Assembly: GCA_027886175.1 (NCBI GenBank)
Contig: JAJNNQ010000008.1
Coordinates: 7,443,001 to 7,507,000, forward strand
Direction: 5' to 3'
Length of the DNA stretch: 64,000 bases
Source of the DNA: Phylloscopus collybita
Taxonomy: Eukaryota; Chordata; Aves; Passeriformes; Phylloscopidae
How positions within the stretch are numbered: the stretch's first letter is position 1; each line of letters starts with the position of its first letter. The position numbers and the translations under genes are program-made. The notes beneath the pieces were generated by a model, which saw only the letters and a list, made by a program, of their open reading frames with translations, was not told the origin of the DNA and did not search any database. Of this stretch, positions 47,031 to 61,357 are shown piece by piece.

Positions 47031-50000
47031 TGAATTCGGTTTTTTTTTCCTGTAAACCAAACTGATTTTCTTGCCACTGCAGTTCAAAATTGTCTTTTGT
47101 GTCATTGATATTTGTCTGAAGAGATGGCAGACTACAGTGCTCAATTATGGGAGTTAACTCCTATAATTTCATGCAAACTCTAATTCCAGTGTGCAGCTCC
47201 TTGCTGGGCAGCTTCCACTTTCTTTTTTACCCATTTATCTCTTCGGGTGCAGTGTTTCAGAGAGCAGATCCTATGCTGTGCCTCCAGAGGGTTCTGTGTA
47301 ATGTGTGATGGAATAGAAGATATTTTTGATGTACAGAGTGAATCTTCCTATGGTGGATTGGTGTCTCCATTTTTCTAGATGTCAGTCTGCTTGGAAGGAT
47401 TTGAAAAACCTGTATTATGCACTTTGAAAGCCTTCTAATATTGGCCTCAGAGCTTTGTATGTGTAATAATAATTTTCAAATAACTATTTTCTGCTTGCAT
47501 TTTAGAATGGTCATGCAGGGGTTGCAGTCTGCTTGTCACTTTGCCTGGTTAGCATCACTGGAATCCATGGAATTTATCTGCTTGATTATGCTGTAGAAAA
47601 GTAATGTTTGTCTTGTTTCAGCTGTAATGATCTATGCATAAAAATGAGTAAAACCTTGAAAAGAGAGAGAATATTATTAATTAGGTTATAGGTAGAAAAA
47701 GCAAAATTGCTCTTTGGAGTACAGAGCTCTTGCTAGAGTCTAGGGAAGGGTTGCTTCCAAAAAACATGTCTAATTTTTCTAGTTATACTATTTCATGTAG
47801 TAATGGCTATCACTTTTCATCATGAAAGAGGGAAAACAAGACCATAATTAGTTTATAGTTCTATGAAGTCTTCTGAGAAAACTGAGGCTACTTTCATGTT
47901 TGAAATTAAGGAGGTGGCTCTATTGTTTTCAATATCAAGGCCTTAGGCTTCATCATGCTGATGAATAACAAGGAATTTTGACATCTAAATCATTAGGAGC
48001 TTTATTTAGTTTTTCAATTAATAAACAGGCCAGAAAAAAATACTGCCTTCTGTCCAAAAAATAATATAAAAACATAAATTGCAAACTGTTTGCTTTGCTG
48101 AGGTATTTAGTGTTTTGTAGCCCAAAATAATAATGTATCTGGAAGACCAAATAGCAAGTGATAAGTGCTTAAGTAGTACCATAAATTACATTTTAAAAGA
48201 CTGCTGATATGTTCTACAAAATGGATTTCTATGGACAGCTGGAGAAAAATCTTAGAATAAAGGAATACACTGTGAAAATGGCAGTAGTAGAACAGCATCT
48301 TTACAGCAATGTGTGGGGTAACTTAATTTTAACAGAACTATAAAATGAAATTCTGGTAGCAGCAGGTTTGTAATATTGTACTGAATATTTGCCACTCTGG
48401 CTTTGGTGATTTTGTTTTATTTTTTTATTCTAGTGAAAATAAATCTGCTTTTAAGGCTTATAGTTTGATGGCAATAGGTATCTGCTTCAGCAAAACAAAG
48501 CTCTTAATCATCATTGGAGACTCACTATTTGTAAACATGTAGCTGGGCTCGTTCATAAAATACAGATTATTGCTGGAGCAGAGGCCTAGTTTTGAAGCCC
48601 CATTAGAGAGGGATGTGCTATCTTTGATTTCACTCTTCTAAGATGAACAGATGAAGAAGATGTTTAATCAGGAGCTGGGTTGGACTCTCCTACTCCTATT
48701 GTAGTCACTGGTGTGTTGTTTCTTCTTTGAGTTGTCATCAGGTGTCCTCAAGAGCCGCTGGAGGTGCCCAATATGTGGACTTCTGGACAGCATTATGTTT
48801 GCCATGAGTTTCCTCAGGAGAGATATTCAAACATTCTGAAGTATGGAATAATCAAATAGTAAATTCAAACTTCTTTGGAAGCTGAGCTCTTATAGATGCA
48901 ACAAGAAAAAATTAACAATACTGGATGTTCAGAGCTTCTTGTAATGTTGCTGTGTAAATTTAATGGATGAGAGCTATGTGGTTTTTTTAGTTTAATTTTT
49001 TGGCATTTAATTTATCTGACTTTGACACAAGTGTTGTGCAAACATCATCAATCTTGATGTTATCAGGAAATGTTTTTGGCAGTAACCCTTCAGATTCAGA
49101 TACCCTGGAGTAGTTCTATGAAACTTTATCTTCATAAATTGGAGCTTACATGAAAAAACTTCTGAAAGTGTAGTATTAAATATTGTTAGACTTGCATATA
49201 TTGCTGATATGATTTCTTAAAAAGAAAAAAAGTCAAATGCGCGTTATCTATCAGAGTGAATGTTAATTGATACACTTAGAGAAGGCTAAATCAAACTCTT
49301 TCAGAGATTGTATTTCAGATGCTTCTGTGTACCCTGCCAAATACCAGGCTGAGTATTGGCTTGTGGGTGGTTTGTTTTAAATCTGCAGACACTTCTGGCC
49401 TCCTGTGAATCTTAATTTGAGACCTGGTTTATGTGTTGAAGCTTGCTATTGATCAGGTGCACACAGCTACAGCATGAATAACAGAACTGGCAGAAAGCAA
49501 GAGTTTTGCCAGAGCCTAAACAGAGAGACCTGGATTTTGTCTATCTGGTAGAGTTGACTGTCACTTCAGAATCAAAACTAGGTTCACTGTTTAGTCTTAG
49601 GACTCTAATTTTTTTGTAATAACATTAGTAGCTAATTTCATAAATATGTCAGGTTTTTTATTTAAATGAAGTTAAACCTTTCTCTAAATCCTGTCTTAAG
49701 AGAATGGAAAATAACTGCATTATTAGGACAGTCAGCTTGAGAAGTATGAATTAACAAAACCTCTGACAAAGACACCAGAAATCCAGTGTCTCCTTTAAAA
49801 AGAGAATTAGCTTCTCTTTATTCTGCACAACAATATTAAACTTCATATGGTGAGAGTAACTTGACTATGTAGAGAACTACTTGGAAATGTTTTTAATTAC
49901 ATCTGATGTTTCTGAACTTTAATTGCCCATTCATCCCAATTTAACTTGAGAAGAGCCCTTGCAAGTAAATATTTTGTTTAAATGTTTCTTGTGAAAGTTA

Positions 50001-50299
50001 ATGTGTGTACATCTACACCAGATCAAAGAATACATTTGTACAGTGATACATAATCCCTGCTCTATGTAGTAATTTCCTCTATAACAGTAATGAATGTCAT
50101 GGGGAGGAAATAATGTAGACTTCTCTTATTTTACTGTTTAAGAAGTTCCTCTCCAATCAATTAAATGCTGTTCAAGATGTTTGGAAACCATAATTTAGGT
50201 TTCTCCAAGGTTCTAGTTTTCCCAATTGTACGGATTGTTTCATTCTCATGCAGAAGAGGAATAAAGCTGGCCACATTTATTAGAGAGGATTTCCGTGAA

Positions 50300-50540
50300 G
50301 CTCATGAAGACAACCCTGCAGTGTGAGCCGGTGGTGCTGGCAGTGCCTCCCTGTGTGTGTGCTCAGGGCTGTGCCAGGTGAGGTGGCACCTGCAGACACA
50401 CCTTCAGAGGCCCTGTTAGAGTAGGGAGGGGGTGAGTGCAGCTGAGGTCTGGAGAAGGTGCACCTGTGCCAGCAGGAGCAGGCAGGTGCTTTAAATGGTT
50501 GATGCAGTTGGGTACTTGCCCACAGGACTGAGCAGATTTG
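50300..50540. promoter_or_regulatory. GC-rich patch with E-box cluster
   Basis: An isolated GC-richer island in AT-rich sequence carries four CAGGTG/CACCTG E-boxes (50375-50380, 50387-50392, 50461-50466, 50483-50488). This E-box type binds E-proteins and ZEB/SNAI repressors. There are few CpGs, so it does not look like a promoter island. An enhancer role is inference from motif density. Confidence 0.3.
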
Positions 50541-50559
50541 TGAATTCTTTGGGGAGAGT

Positions 50560-53500
50560 TTGGCTTTATGGCCCCACTACTATACTTGATGGTGTCAACT
50601 TTTAATTCTCTGTGTGTATTCTTCTGTTCTGGTACCCTGATGATTAGCCCTCAATGTTTGACCTGACAGTTGGGCCCTCCGAAGGATATCTTGAATCAGT
50701 AGCTTCACTTACTGCTCAGTTTTTCCACCTGTGAAATTAAAATAGTATATAAATTGCCATTGTGTTGGAACCTAATTGTGCATTTTTTTGCACAGCAATT
50801 TAAAGCATTTCACAAACACAATGTGGATTGTTTTGAGTAAATTTACCTCTGTAGCTCACGTACTTTACAAATACTGCATGCCCAGGGGAACAGGGCAGTT
50901 TAGGGCTGATTCCTCTTCAACTTTGTGTTTTGGAATTTTTTTTTTTTTTTTTTTTTTTGGGGTGGTGGGTTTAGTTGCTTTGTGTTTTGGGGTGTTTTTT
51001 TCCAGAAAATCTATGACAGTGAAAGCCTGTGGACTACACGTATTGCATCTGGCTGAGTGAATTTTATGATATGTTTGAGTGAGATCCTGCTGCAGTGTAG
51101 TAACTACTGGTCCTATATTGTTTTGGATAAGGCTCTTAAATCTCTTTAATCACTTCTATTTTTCAGCTTAATGGTACTTAATGGCACACTAACAAACATA
51201 AGCTAGCTTTTTTCTGAAGCTGTTCATGCCACAACAGGAATCCTATAACAAATCATTCTGAAATTCTGCTTTTTAAAAATATTTTTCATACTTTTGTAAT
51301 AACTTGTGATAGTGTGTTAACATAGGTTTTGTTTTGTTTTTCTTTTTTTTTTAAATTTATTGAGATAGTGAATATGATCAGCATAGCAGTGAATAAAAGA
51401 GAGTTCATCCGTGTTGGTGTAAAGTAGAACGAAATTGCTACAGGAACATAAGCACATGGAGGAGCATGGTGTTCTAGTGAATGAAAAACACGGGTTAGAA
51501 GTCACAGAAATTGTAAAAATCTGCTTGTACCCTCAAAGTCCTAATTATGGTAGGCTGATGCTGTCCTGTATGGAAATACAGAATGTGCCAAAAATATATC
51601 CTGAGACTTTCACTGATTAATTTTCAAGTTTTTCCATCTTGTCCATTAAAGTATTTTCAAGTTGGTTAGAAATAATTTAGTGTCATTAGTTGTTTATTCT
51701 GTTTTTATGATGGATTTTTTTCTGTTATTTGAAATGAACTTGGATTAAGAACCCTCATTATTTCATATCTTATTTTTTCCATTGGAGAGAAGGCTATGTC
51801 AGTCTTTTTTTCTTGCTGACACCATATGCCTTGGTGCCAACTTAAAGAGGCTGCATTGAATATAAAGAGGGTGTGCAAATTCCATTATTATCCCTCACTT
51901 TCACTACTTCAAAGTTGACTCTCTTGCTGCAGATTCTAATGTGGAAAAAATGGACAAGGACTTGGAGGCCCTGCCTATGATTCCCAAATAATGAAATCAG
52001 AACATTTGAGAAACATATTGGAAATATCTTACCCATCCTTGTCCTGGATGAGTATTTAGGTCAATAAATCTTCTTACAGGGGTGCCAGAGCCACTTGATT
52101 ACCCTGTAGCTGCAAACAGACCAAAGGTGGCAATGAGAAATCAACAAACTTCCAGAGGTTTCACAGTGGGTGAGAATTTCTGTATCCAATTAATTTTAAT
52201 ATACATTTGCTACTCTTTATATCTTGTGGGATTTAGTAAGTGTTTTGCTGACGTTAATTATAGCTAGACCAATTCCAGTGAATAATTCTACTAATTGATA
52301 AACATTATCAAACAAGAAGGGTTCCTGACTTTGATGGTATCACTAAGAGAGTTATTCTTAATGGGTAAGAGAGTAATAATCTGCCTCTTGCTATCACAGT
52401 AAAACTGGGAAAGACAGGATCATACTTGGATTGTGCAATTTGTAGAAGAATACTTCTTTCATTTAAAGAAATTATTCTATTTTCAGCCACCCTACAAAAG
52501 AAGACAAGCTTCTATCTTGCTGCTTATTACTTGGCATTTGAATGTGCTCACTACAGAATACTCCACAAAGTTTGCCTGTGGCTTATTTAAATGTGAAAGA
52601 ACACATGTGGGTAGCTGGGAAACACATCTTTGCAAGCTATTATCTTTCCCTCCCCAATTCAGTAATTCCAAATACAAGTATGTTTGCCTGCCCCTAGGTA
52701 GCATTGAATTGCCTTTGACAGTTAGCTGTATTCAGCATTGTGGTGAAAAACAAATCTATGAATTCTGTATATTAATGATAATATTCTTAGAATCATTTTT
52801 CAAGATCAATATAAAGAAGTTTAGCTACAGTGTCTTTACATGCATGTAATCATCTACATCAGAATCCTTGAGGAATCACAATAACAGTGATTCATTCATA
52901 ATTCACAATTGCCATTATCTTCTTTCTACATTTAGTATGTGGTAAAATTTATAGCTTCATTTACATTGTGTTCTATGAATAATAGAAGAAATACAGTGAA
53001 GACCATGGGAAATGATCTTGTTGCTGCAGATGCACTCTTAAGAAAATCTGCATTACAATGCAGCATATTGCCTCCTGCACGACAGATTCTACAGAGCCTG
53101 CAGCTGCAGTGGAGACACTTCAGATGGTCTTCATTAAATGTAAACTCCTTCATTTTCATCTTCAAAGCAGCATGGTGATGAAACCTTGAATAAATTGCTG
53201 TAGGTAAATGATATAGTTGCAGCTTTTCCTTATCCAACTGCAGTATAATGTCTTCATTTGAGCATACTCATAGACAAATAGAAATAGGAGTACTTAAGGA
53301 AGCAACTGCAATCCATTGAGGCAATTAATATTTTGATTCTTCACAAAAAACTCACAATAGTATACGTAACATACCTAAAAATTTTTAAATAGGGAAGGAG
53401 AGCTCATGATACTGTTTTCAAGATAAGAAAGATGAATAATCTGTTTTGAAAAGCCCAGAAAACCAGCAGAATAAACCACCCAAATCAAAATTAACCAAAT

Positions 53501-54170
53501 TTATTTTTTTCTGGGGACAAGCCTGAGAAAGTGGTACAGTTTTGAATGAAGTGAAAAATTTAAGTTTGGTTGGTTTATTATCTCCTTTTTGTGCCAGCAC
53601 TGAGCTAGTCATATTCTCAGAAACAATGACGAAAGTGTATGCTATGATATAAATAACTGACACATTGTCATTTAAAAAAAGGGATATGTTTCAGTTTCTG
53701 AGAACTCTGTGTTTTCTATGCTAAAAAGCATAGCATGAATTAGTTTTCTGAAATATTATCCAGAGCAGTATTCAGATGTTGAAGATGGCATCATACATTA
53801 ATTTCTGGTTTCTTACCATAACTGATTTTGTCTACGTGCACTAAAAGCCATTTTTTTCCTCTTTTTTTAAAAAAATGTCCTATGTAAGGATTTACAAAGC
53901 TGTTTCATGAGACTTGGTTTATTTTTTATTTGCTTCTTTCCTGAAAGTATTGATACTCAAATTATGCTCTTATCTCTGTGATACACTTGCTCAATTGTGC
54001 TGGTTTTGGTTCCTACAATACTAGGCTTTATCTAGCTTTGCAGACATGTCAGCTACATCCACACTTGATCTTTAACGTGCCTGTTGCCAGGCTGCTTTAA
54101 TTGTTTTTGATAATCCTTTCAGAGAAGTTCTTCAAGACAAATGAGACTTAATGTACTATTTGACTCATTG
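50560..54170. other. Non-coding AT-rich sequence
   Basis: A 23-base T run lies at 50936-50958. A plus acceptor at about 52488 (TTATTCTATTTTCAG) opens a long frame to 52849 with a possible donor at 52679, but the residues are not recognisable. At 52932-53237 both strands are unusually stop-poor. No gene is called. Confidence 0.45.
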
Positions 54171-54173
54171 GGT

Positions 54174-54240
54174 AAAATCCATGCTCTGCAGAGGTCAATA
54201 GGAGCTTTTCTACTGATGTCAGTGCAGTTAAGATATTGAC
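54174..54240. repeat. Possible old amniote interspersed repeat
   Basis: The sequence AAAATCCATGCTCTGCAGAG, then GTCAATAGGAGCTTTTCTAC and TGATGTCAGTGCAG resembles the reptile/bird repeat motif with GTCAATGGGAG, a TTTTGCCATTGACTTCAGTG-type mirror half and an ATCC end. The partial dyad symmetry fits. The copy is heavily diverged, so family assignment is uncertain. Confidence 0.4.
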
Positions 54241-54249
54241 CACTTATTT

Positions 54250-55323
54250 CAGCATATAAGAGTGGCAGACTCAATACCAGAGCTGGTTTTCTCTACCTTG
54301 GCTTTTTGGAGCTCACCATTACTATTAAGTGAGTTTAACTGACACATAGAAATGTATGTGAGATTGGAGTGTATGTTTTATTTTTTGAATTAAAAAAAAA
54401 CCCAAACAATTATTCTACCTGCTCAAGTTGGTTCCATTTCTGTTGGCCAGATAGAAAGACAACTTCTTTTTTTGGAACAGTTTGCAACTGGTGTTATCAG
54501 TCCTGCCTATTGGGACTGGATGCTGAGAACAGAGAAGGCTCAAGAGAGAAGCCTGTAATCACAACCACAAGGAAAAACATGGGGAGAAATGGGAGATAAG
54601 TAAGACTTTTTCTGGGTTGGTAGCAGAAAAATGGTGCAAGTCAAGTCTGTGACATCCTCTGAGGTGTGTTGTGGCCCTCTGCTGTGATGGTTTTCTAGTG
54701 CTGTTCTTTGGTTTCAGAATTCCATCTTTGCTGACAGCCCAACTGGGTGTTGGAGTGATGCTGCACTGGGACTGCTCTAATTGCACAATCCCACTGGTCT
54801 TTCATCGAGACCTGTGCCACACTCACAGGGTGTCTCCTTTGGTGATGAATCAGGCCTGGGTAGTCAGAAAGGGTTTTGTCTTTGAAATCTTACCTGAAAA
54901 GTTATAATGAATTGGGATGAGAAATCAAAGAATAGTCTCATGTTAAATTCCAACCCATGCCTCATGGGAAAATTCTGAGAATTCAATACTAATCCACACT
55001 TACGGAATTGTAAGACAGAATACTGATGAATGCTAAAGAAAAATTAAATGGAAAAATTAACTGCTGCCAAGATACTGTTTTAAATAGTGTGTGATATGGG
55101 AAGTAGGAGTCATTTGGGTTTAGTGTCAATGAACCAAAATATTGAAGATCTGCTCATTACACAAACTGCCATTCTCTGTACTGAATGAGACGGGATATTA
55201 ATTAACTCAGTCATTTACTAATTTAGAGGCTTGAGTTCATAACCTTATCACTGCTTGCATTTTTGTGTGTGTTGTCTATGTTGTTTGTTCTGCCTCAGAC
55301 ATGTTTGCTTTAAAGTTTTCTGG

Positions 55324-55356
<33 letters not shown>

Positions 55357-57960
55357 TGCATGTGTGGGGTTATTTGCTTGTTTTTGGGTTCTGTTTGGTT
55401 GGTTTTTTTGAGGGAGTCAAACTTTTTTGCTTAAATTTAACCTGTCTCCTGGCTGCTTGACTTACCTGCAAGTGCAAAGTTCAATTTTTCTTGCTCATGA
55501 AACAGCTGACTTAAATTCCAAAATAATATGAAATTCAGGAGTTCTGTCCTGTCATTTCTTGGTTTCAGTGCATTACTTCTTTTGGCAGATTTTGTGTGTT
55601 TGTGCTAGGGGAGGGGTTATTTATATATTTGTTTTATTTACTTTCAGAATATCTCTGTAGTGATTTACTGCTCTTATAGATCCCAAAAGCATGACCAGAG
55701 AGAGACTGTTAGTGTAACTTACCAGCATGTTCCTATTTGAATGACAGTGCTTGGACTTTGGATACAAATTTGGAGGGAGCATTGGGACAACCATGACTTT
55801 TAGTACCTATAATAGGGTTGTTTTTCTGGGGTGGTTTTTTGTTTGTTCATTTGTTTTTTGGTTTTGTTTGTTTGTTTTTAAAAAAGACTTATCAGACATG
55901 CATGGTTTTTCCTTCATGACAGGACGTGTAAAGAACTATTTCCAGCATAGGCGATCATGCAGGTAGCATTGTAGGAAGAAAGCTGAGGCATAATCTTATT
56001 TTTTGATTATTATTCTACAATAATTAGAATAATCCATCTTTTGATACTCTTCAGTATTGTATTTTAGTGATGTTCTCTAAGTATGTTGAGTGATTTGGAT
56101 ATCTGTGGGATTAATTCAGTTTAAAAAAAAACCCAAAGCACAAGCAAACAAGAGAAGCTGCATTATAATTCCATGATGTTAATTGCATTTTTGGTGGTCA
56201 ATTAAAATATATATTTACTTAACTTATGAAGAAAGACACTATAACCCAGCCATGTCCTCTGGACTGTTATCCACATGAGCATTTAGGTGTTACATCTCAT
56301 TAGGTGGAATACCTTTCAGCACAGTCTCCTCACAGTCAGTAATGATATTGTCATAAGGTGCCTTGTTCTTTTCTTCCAATGGGCTATAAATTTGTGCCTT
56401 ATCATAGTGCTGGAAGGTACAGTATGAAAACCTTGTGGATAATACTTACAATCATTAGAGAGCACAGCATTTTTTGTAAGATGGAAGGTATTAGCACCTT
56501 TCATGTCTGGAGTATTTCCAGCTCTGCAATTAAGTTCTGTAATTATCTACAGCAATTTGAAATGAATAACAGTAATCTTTAATGTCCTGTCATAAAAACT
56601 GATGTGTGCTGCTGAATTGCTGCTGTATTTCAATCCAGAAGTAGCTCCATTTTACTCATATGTGGAATTATATCTACCTCTTTTGGGATTCTGAGAATTT
56701 ATTTTGAATTTGTGATGTATAAAGTGTTGAGCTGTCGTAACATATGAAACATTGATTTTATGCTGCATTTTTTTTGTGATGGTACCTTTGCTTATTTATA
56801 TTAAATCATACATAGATGTGATAAAAACACGTAAATGTTACCAGTTTATTTCCCTTCCTCTCTTTTTTAACTCAATATATTCTATTATTTGAGCAAGGAA
56901 TATTTGCTGTGGCTTATAATTTAGACCAATTTAACCCTTTTGATCTTCCATTTAAGGTTGCACCCCTATGTCACGGTGGGAAAAGAAAAAATTGCAATGT
57001 TTAATGTTTAAAAAAAAGGTTGAGTATAAGAGTACAAGAAGTCTTTGATTGTTCAAGAGTAGAACATAGTCTTACCTAATGCAGGTAGTGGTATGCTCTA
57101 GAACCAGAGCAGACATTTATAAATCGTTATTTTTCTTTCTGCATTATTACTCTTTACTTTTGGAATGAGGCTCTGAAATCTGCTTCAGCCTTTCAGATCT
57201 ATTTTTTTTCCAGGAGCAGTCAGTTGCTTTATGGCTTGAAGAAATGTATTGGTTTATTCACCTGTTAGACCTATAATAATATTGCCTTTGGAGTCCACCT
57301 TAGTAATAAATCTGAGAATTCTGTTCCCCAGAATAAAATAATTAAAACAAAAATTGAAGTTGCCAGAAAGCCTGTACTACAAACAGAATGGAATTGTGGG
57401 CTATAATTCTGAGTGTTTCAGTGGGCACAGTGTTCTATATCTTGTGAACAAGAAGGATTTCATAATAAGGCTGTATTTCACAAGGAACTTGAAATAAAAT
57501 TTTCAAAAGAACTCTGCCTGTGGAACTAAGAACATACATTTGAATGAGGTATGGGAAAACTGCAGGTTTGGGGAAACCCTGTCTCCTGCTGCCAGCCAGC
57601 ATATTTGCATTGTGTTACTGCAATAGCAGCAGTGAGTATTTTTGAACAAAGAAGCTGTATTTAAATTTTATCTTTATTCCATTGTTGAATCTTAAAAAAG
57701 CAAGCATACTCCCCCAAAACTAAATGTAAAACGTACCAGTATGTCATTATGTGCTCCATTTTTCACTTTATACTCCTTTTTGTGTATCTGTTGTGTCTCT
57801 GATGAAACATAGGTGTGAAAATCTATAAAAGCTGTTAAGAGAAAACGAATTGTTTTAGGTTTTGTGTGTCTGGCATTATTGTTAAATGCTATGTTACATG
57901 ATAAATTGCTACTGACTACTGTACTATTCTTTTCAGAAAGTACTGTGGAAAATATAAGAT
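54250..57960. other. Non-coding AT-rich sequence
   Basis: No gene was recognised. T-rich and GTTT-rich low-complexity tracts dominate 55325-55880. Confidence 0.5.
55325..55355 (+). repeat. 31-base T homopolymer
   Basis: This is the longest homopolymer in the window. GT-rich low-complexity DNA follows to about 55420, and a similar GTTT-rich block occurs at about 55826-55880. Confidence 0.9.
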
Positions 57961-57963
57961 TCT

Positions 57964-58003
57964 CACCAAAGTCAGTAGGATTTTTCCCTCTGACTCTCTT
58001 GGT
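57964..58003. repeat. Second possible old amniote repeat copy
   Basis: CACCAAAGTCAGTAGGATTT, then TTCCCTCTGACTCTCTTGG, shows the same GTCAATGGGA-TTTT-CC-TTGACT layout as the copy at 54174. It is short and diverged. Confidence 0.3.
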
Positions 58004-58009
58004 ATATTT

Positions 58010-61000
58010 AGTCAGTAGTGGGCTGAAGTTGTAGAGGTTGTTTTAGTGCAGTTAATTTACTAATTTATTCTGTGTTGATGAACCACAGTAGCACCTTTGG
58101 CAGGTGATTCCTTTATTCCTAGACTTGCTCTCTTTTCTGTCACCTCTTTGAGCTATAGTTTCCTTTCAGGTAATAAAATATGAATGTACATTTTTGTTAA
58201 TAAGGTATAGCTTAGAAAAGGTAGCTCAGTGCTCCATATTTCTTACAATATGTTAAAGAATTGTTGTGTGTAAAATCTGTTCTTCATGGAGGGATGTACA
58301 ATGCATAGGTATGTTTCCAGACTTGTGAATTCTGCAGGAGTTTTTTGCGTCTGTCCTTCAGCTTTTGATTTCTGAATGAACTGAGATGATTCACATAACA
58401 GGTGATGAACTGTATTAACCTGTTCAGCTTAGGGAGGTAAAAGTTTATCTACCAGACTTTGCATAAATGGATGTTTGTGTCATGCCTCTCCACTGGTCTT
58501 GAAACACCCTTACAAATCTATGCAGAAGTGGTATCACAATTACTGTTTAAGCTGTAGAAGGAAATAAATCTACTCCATAATTCATGACATTGATAAGTTC
58601 ACTATTTCTTCTGTGATGAGAATTAATTGGGTTTTTTTTGTTGAATCTGTACCTCTTTTCAATAACTTGGCAGCATTGGTGAGTAAATTCTTGTTTTTAT
58701 AAGCAACCCACAGACTGTACAGGTGTCTTCAGCAGGCTCTGTGGTTGGTCCCTTGGAATGAAATGCCATACATAGCATAGATCATGATCATACAGCCACA
58801 TAACTAATGTTATATTATAAAAGACAGAACATGGAGAATAAAGACAAAAACAAGTTCTGGAGTGACAATTGCTGACTTCTCTAACAGCTGTCTCTCCCTT
58901 CTTCTTAGCTCTCTGCTGTTCCCAGTGGAAAGAGGGAAAATCTACCAAACACTGTAATTTAGTCTTTGTCAAGATCAACACTTGTAGTAACAATACAAAA
59001 GCTTCTGCAAAGGAATAGTATTTAAATTTACAAACCATTCTTGAGTTCAAGTAATTTATTTATTGAACAGAAAACAATAAGCTGGCTTAATATGAGCTGT
59101 GACTAGAATTTTAATAGAGCTGATCCTTCTGGGATGTTTTTTATAATGTGTATCTAGTAGTTTTAAACACGCATTTAAAATCTCAGTCTTCTGGGACTGC
59201 CTTTTTTTTTTCCTCACATTCTTTCAATTCTCTTCAGTCAAGAGATGCGCAAAATAACATTGCTGTGATCTCTGAGTATAACAACATATTGAATGCATTG
59301 TGTGGGCTTCACACAAATTCAGGCAGTGTTTGAAATATATTTTGGAACTCAGGAAGAGAACCCACAGAGACTAGAGATGTTTCTCCAAGTGGGGCTTAAA
59401 TGACTTTACAAAAGCAACATGGTAATACTGTCAGAGTTAGTGTTACAGTTGTGATGTTCTGTATTTTTGTTCCAGGCTCTCTCATCTTTACATCCCTTAT
59501 TTTCTAATCCGTGTGTAATATGCTTTTTCCAAGGAGCTTCTGAGAATGTCCTTCCACCTTATGTCATACATTGCAAAATTTTGTTTCCATAACTTCTGTA
59601 ACTGGTACTTCTTTACTAAAAACAAGGCAAAATTTTAAGGTTTTTAATTGAGGAACTTATATATTTCTAAGTCTTCCCTGGTTTTTGTGCCTTCCAGACA
59701 TTCTTCAGGCAGTGTTGGCAGTATTTGCTCTCACAGAATTGTACAATCTGCCAAGCAAGAAAATCCATTGCTTCCCAATCCAGGCCTGTGCGTGCTGGCC
59801 AGCCTGAGAGGAGCAGTGTGGTGTTTGTAGTCACTGACCCTATTTCGTAGAGGCTTTGAATGCATTTGCCAGATTATGTAGGATTAAGTTTTGTTCTACA
59901 GTTCTGGGAATGGGAATGGTATCTGATTTGAGTCTGACACAAGTACAGAATTTTGAAGTAGCCTGTATAGTAAATAAGTTTCTCAATACACTGCCTAAAG
60001 AGAATTTAGAAGTGATGCCATGAAAAACGCTGGATATCATGACTAGATATTATTGCTGGCATTACTGGTAAAGCTTTCAACTCTGATATCAAGTATCTCC
60101 AAGATCTTGAGGTCTGAGGATAAGTTTTCTTTAAGATGTTATGATTTAAAGTAGGGAACAATTTCAAAGAGCTCAGATCTTTTAAAATTGCTGATAAATA
60201 ATACCATGAGAGCTGGGTTTGAATGCTTAGCATCTGAGAATCTAATTTTTTTTTTTTTACTGGTGGGTTTATTGTTGTATCCATTCTTAAATCTTTCTCA
60301 TGGAGCATTGAGATAAGTAGGTTAAAATGAAATCTCTTCAATTTGGTGAATTGAACTGACACATTTTCTTCCAGCTCAATTTGCTATTGAAATATCTCTT
60401 TCTGAGGTGCCCTTTGCCTTATAAGAATTGTAGATTATGCACTTCATGCCTCCGCTGTATTCTAATGAAGGCAAGGCACATTTCAAATGAAATACCTGTC
60501 GAAAAATATATGCACATACAATATCTAAACTACATTTTTCATGGAGCAAATAAATGGGACAACATTTGAAGCTGAGTTGATAAATAAGTACATATTATTT
60601 CACTGTAATTTGAAATTGTAGTATCTCTTCTGTAATTGTCACAAGCCATTATGGTACTTTCTTATCACATTAATTGAGCTAAAGCAAATATTGTTTTTGT
60701 ATTTCTAGGGAAATGTATATATTTTAGCTATTAGATCAATATTGCCTTTTTCTTTTGCAAGGGTTTTGTATGAAAGATCCAGCTGAAATTACAGCTTTTC
60801 AACAGTGCTATTAAATGTGAAAGCTATTTTCAACCTTTGTAACCAAGATTTCTGTTAAATGCTTTTCCCTAAACCCCCTCAAATGTTCCCAATTTTCAAG
60901 CACTCCTCTGATTGTTCATTCAAATTTTTTTCTGTCCCCTTTTAATCTGTAAATGTCTCATTAAAAACTGAGACTTGACCAGGATAAAAAAGTTTCAAAC

Positions 61001-61350
61001 ACTTTTAAATGTACTTTAAACATACCCCTTCCTGAGCCTTTATTCTTCATTCCAAAAGGTATCCCTAATCGTGGCCTTTTTTTCTGTGATATTTTTTTCC
61101 CCACCTTTTCCATTAGTTATTCCCTCTACTCACTGAACCCCTGAGCAGTGCCCTTATATTGCTATTACAGATTTTTTTGTGCTGGTATTAGGATCCCATG
61201 CTGCAGTATGGTGTGTATCATGATCAATCATGAAATTATATTTTTTTTTATTAAGAACATTTTGCAAGTTACATTTGTCCTTACTTAGGACATGAGATTA
61301 GTATGAAAGGTGAGCTGTACCTAAAATCATTGCTGCTAATTCTTCTGGGG
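58010..61350. other. Non-coding AT-rich sequence
   Basis: Open frames of 60-118 codons on the minus strand (58697-59050, 60006-60362) lack splice signals and recognisable motifs. No repeat was identified. Confidence 0.5.
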
Positions 61351-61357
61351 GAATAAC

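Larger units (their letters stand above)
44920..50270. other. Non-coding AT-rich sequence
   Basis: No gene is supported. It contains a 9-bp inverted repeat at 46264-46284 and a G-run at 47014-47030. Confidence 0.5.

Noticed and set aside
52433..52849. 138-codon plus-strand frame after an acceptor-like TTCTATTTTCAG
   Set aside because: No recognisable motif, an uncertain donor and AT-rich amino-acid bias. It can arise by chance in 64 kb.
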